This document shows, piece by piece, positions 62,558 through 64,000 of a stretch of DNA of 64,000 nucleotides. The stretch lies in NCBI RefSeq assembly GCF_023898315.1, contig NC_064616.1:530553102-530617101 (forward strand), written 5' to 3'. Source of the stretch: Schistocerca nitens. Lineage: Eukaryota; Arthropoda; Insecta; Orthoptera; Acrididae. Both the position numbers and the translations under genes were made by a program. Below the pieces are notes generated by a model. The model did no database searches, was not told where the DNA came from, and saw only the letters and a list, made by a program, of their open reading frames with translations. Positions within the stretch are counted from its first letter, which is position 1; each line of letters begins with the position of its first letter.

Positions 62558-64000
62558 AGAGGGTTGACTGTGGTACTATAAGAGTGTGCTGTGCTCTCAA
62601 CTTTGAGAAGGACATCCTTCATCACGTACAACAGATCTCGACGACAGTTACTAGAAATGTTACCCATACCATGGCTTCCTGTAGAGCACATAGAATTCGT
62701 CTCCACTGTGTGCACACCATAAGGCAAAAGATTTGAAAGCGCACCAATCTTCAAATTTATTTTACATCCAAATGATAGATTTATATTATAGATATGCATT
62801 TTCCTAAACTTAATCTCTAAGTCGCCTTACAACCCCTAGATGCCTGTAATAGGTTTTTTGAAACGCCCTTTATACGAGCACCTTCAGAGTGTTTTGCATT
62901 TTTCTGCCAATGTCTAACAAGTCTATAGCCACATCCTTGTCTGCACGAATGCCAGTGTCACAGTGGCTTCTCAATTATACAATCACACTTTGTTCATCCT
63001 TGCAGGTACGGTATGCAGTTTTAGAGGATTAGTGCACGTCAAAAGCTACAAACTTTCTTGCCTGACTTTCCGTTCCGCAATTGAGTCAGACGTCTGTAGC
63101 AGTTCTGTGTTCCTGTAACAGAAATGCGTGTATGTGATGTTTAACATAGAAATGAACTGCTTTATTATGCAAGTGATTCCATTTACGTGTAATTACGTTA
63201 CAGTCATAGGTGTAGGCATTGATGTGATTCAGTTACATAATGGCTGTTCATCGTAAAGGAACGCAAAGTCCTTCATCATGAAGAGGTCTTCCTGGAAACA
63301 ACTATTAGCTGTTAGTTGGCAGTCTTGGCAGATCTCTCTTAACTCTCAAGCACTAGGCTGTACACTTGGACAGAGTACACATACATCCATCCCTCGACAG
63401 CAAAAGCTGCGAGCCGAAACAATTACACCAAAGACTTGAATTGATGGTAATTTGGATGTAGAAGAAGGAACTTTCCTCTGACCAGAAGCATGTGGCAGCC
63501 AGATCATGGAAAATCCAATCGCAGCTCGTTTCTGTGAGAATCTGGTCAATAGATACAAAACTGGCACAAATGAAACCAACACCTCGTTCTATGTTGACAA
63601 TCTAACTTGAACGCAGTACACTGTGGGACCACAAAGATACTCAAGCAAATCAGTGTGAAGCAACGTGATGTGGTCAGTGATCTCTACACCACAAGGATGG
63701 AGAACTCTGGTCTCTTCGGTTAGAAATTTGGCGTGCATGCATATTTCTTTCATTAGTGCCATCTACCAAGCTGCAGTTATGTAAAAAATTAATTGTGTAA
63801 ATAGTAAAGAATTATTTACTTATTTCTAGCTTTGAACTTCATGTTAAGGTACGTTGTAAAAAGGTCATATGTGAGCAGAATCCAGAAGTATTTTCATTTT
63901 GAACTTAAGCGAAATTTTGTGTCAGCTATTTTATAGTTATGCAAGAGGCAAAATACGGGCATCTTTGGCCAGCGCTATCAGACAACGGGAGTTCTATATC
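62558..64000. other. Unassigned DNA
   Basis: No gene, RNA or repeat recognised up to the window edge. Confidence 0.4.

Overview
The window is a stretch of a large, transposon-dense eukaryotic genome. I infer an orthopteran insect, probably a locust of the Schistocerca type, because several tRNA-derived SINE families, a 5S-rRNA-derived SINE, a ~300-bp tRNA-like repeat and RTE-type LINEs are ones I associate with that group; no search was run. There is no bacterial-style operon, CRISPR array or convincing host gene. Almost every long reading frame belongs to a mobile element.

Layout. 1-3.2 kb: AT-rich DNA, a GC-rich retroelement-like block, a tRNA SINE, then a 5S-derived SINE and a second tRNA SINE inserted into the same target. 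3.4-13 kb: a Ty3/Gypsy LTR retrotransposon on the minus strand (gag, protease, RT, RNase H, integrase), cut by two SINEs and by a nearly intact RTE LINE (7.8-11.4 kb), which itself carries a SINE. 13.5-17.55 kb: a P-superfamily-like DNA transposon with ~68-bp terminal inverted repeats, an 8-bp target duplication, a spliced THAP-domain transposase relic and odd internal repeats. 18-19.5 kb: a Jockey/CR1-like LINE relic. 21.9-29 kb: SINEs, two Tc1-like relics and a palindromic tRNA-like composite with its own 13-bp target duplication. 30-35 kb: Jockey-like fragments interrupted by a mariner (perfect 40-bp TIRs, one stop codon) and a SINE. 36-37.7 kb: a Tc1-like element with a SINE inside. 38.4-44.4 kb: SINEs, a young RTE copy inside an older opposite-strand copy, and an IS630/mariner-related relic. 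44.5-52.9 kb: a two-ORF LINE relic interrupted by a tRNA-like repeat, a broken Tc1, a foldback-type insertion and an intact Tc1-like element with an unusual DD32E spacing. 53.4-55.4 kb: a Tc1 relic flanked by ~240 bp of near-identical inverted DNA. 55.4-64 kb: mostly unassigned AT-rich DNA with microsatellites, two tandem duplications and two orphan reading frames.

How the parts relate. Nesting gives a relative chronology: Gypsy, then RTE LINE, then SINE; old RTE, then young RTE; two-ORF LINE, then Tc1, foldback and intact Tc1. The autonomous elements with open frames are the RTE LINE (8298-11390), the partial RTE ORF (40600-41793) and the DD32E Tc1-like transposase (49961-50983). The most interesting system is the P-like element at 13489-17551.
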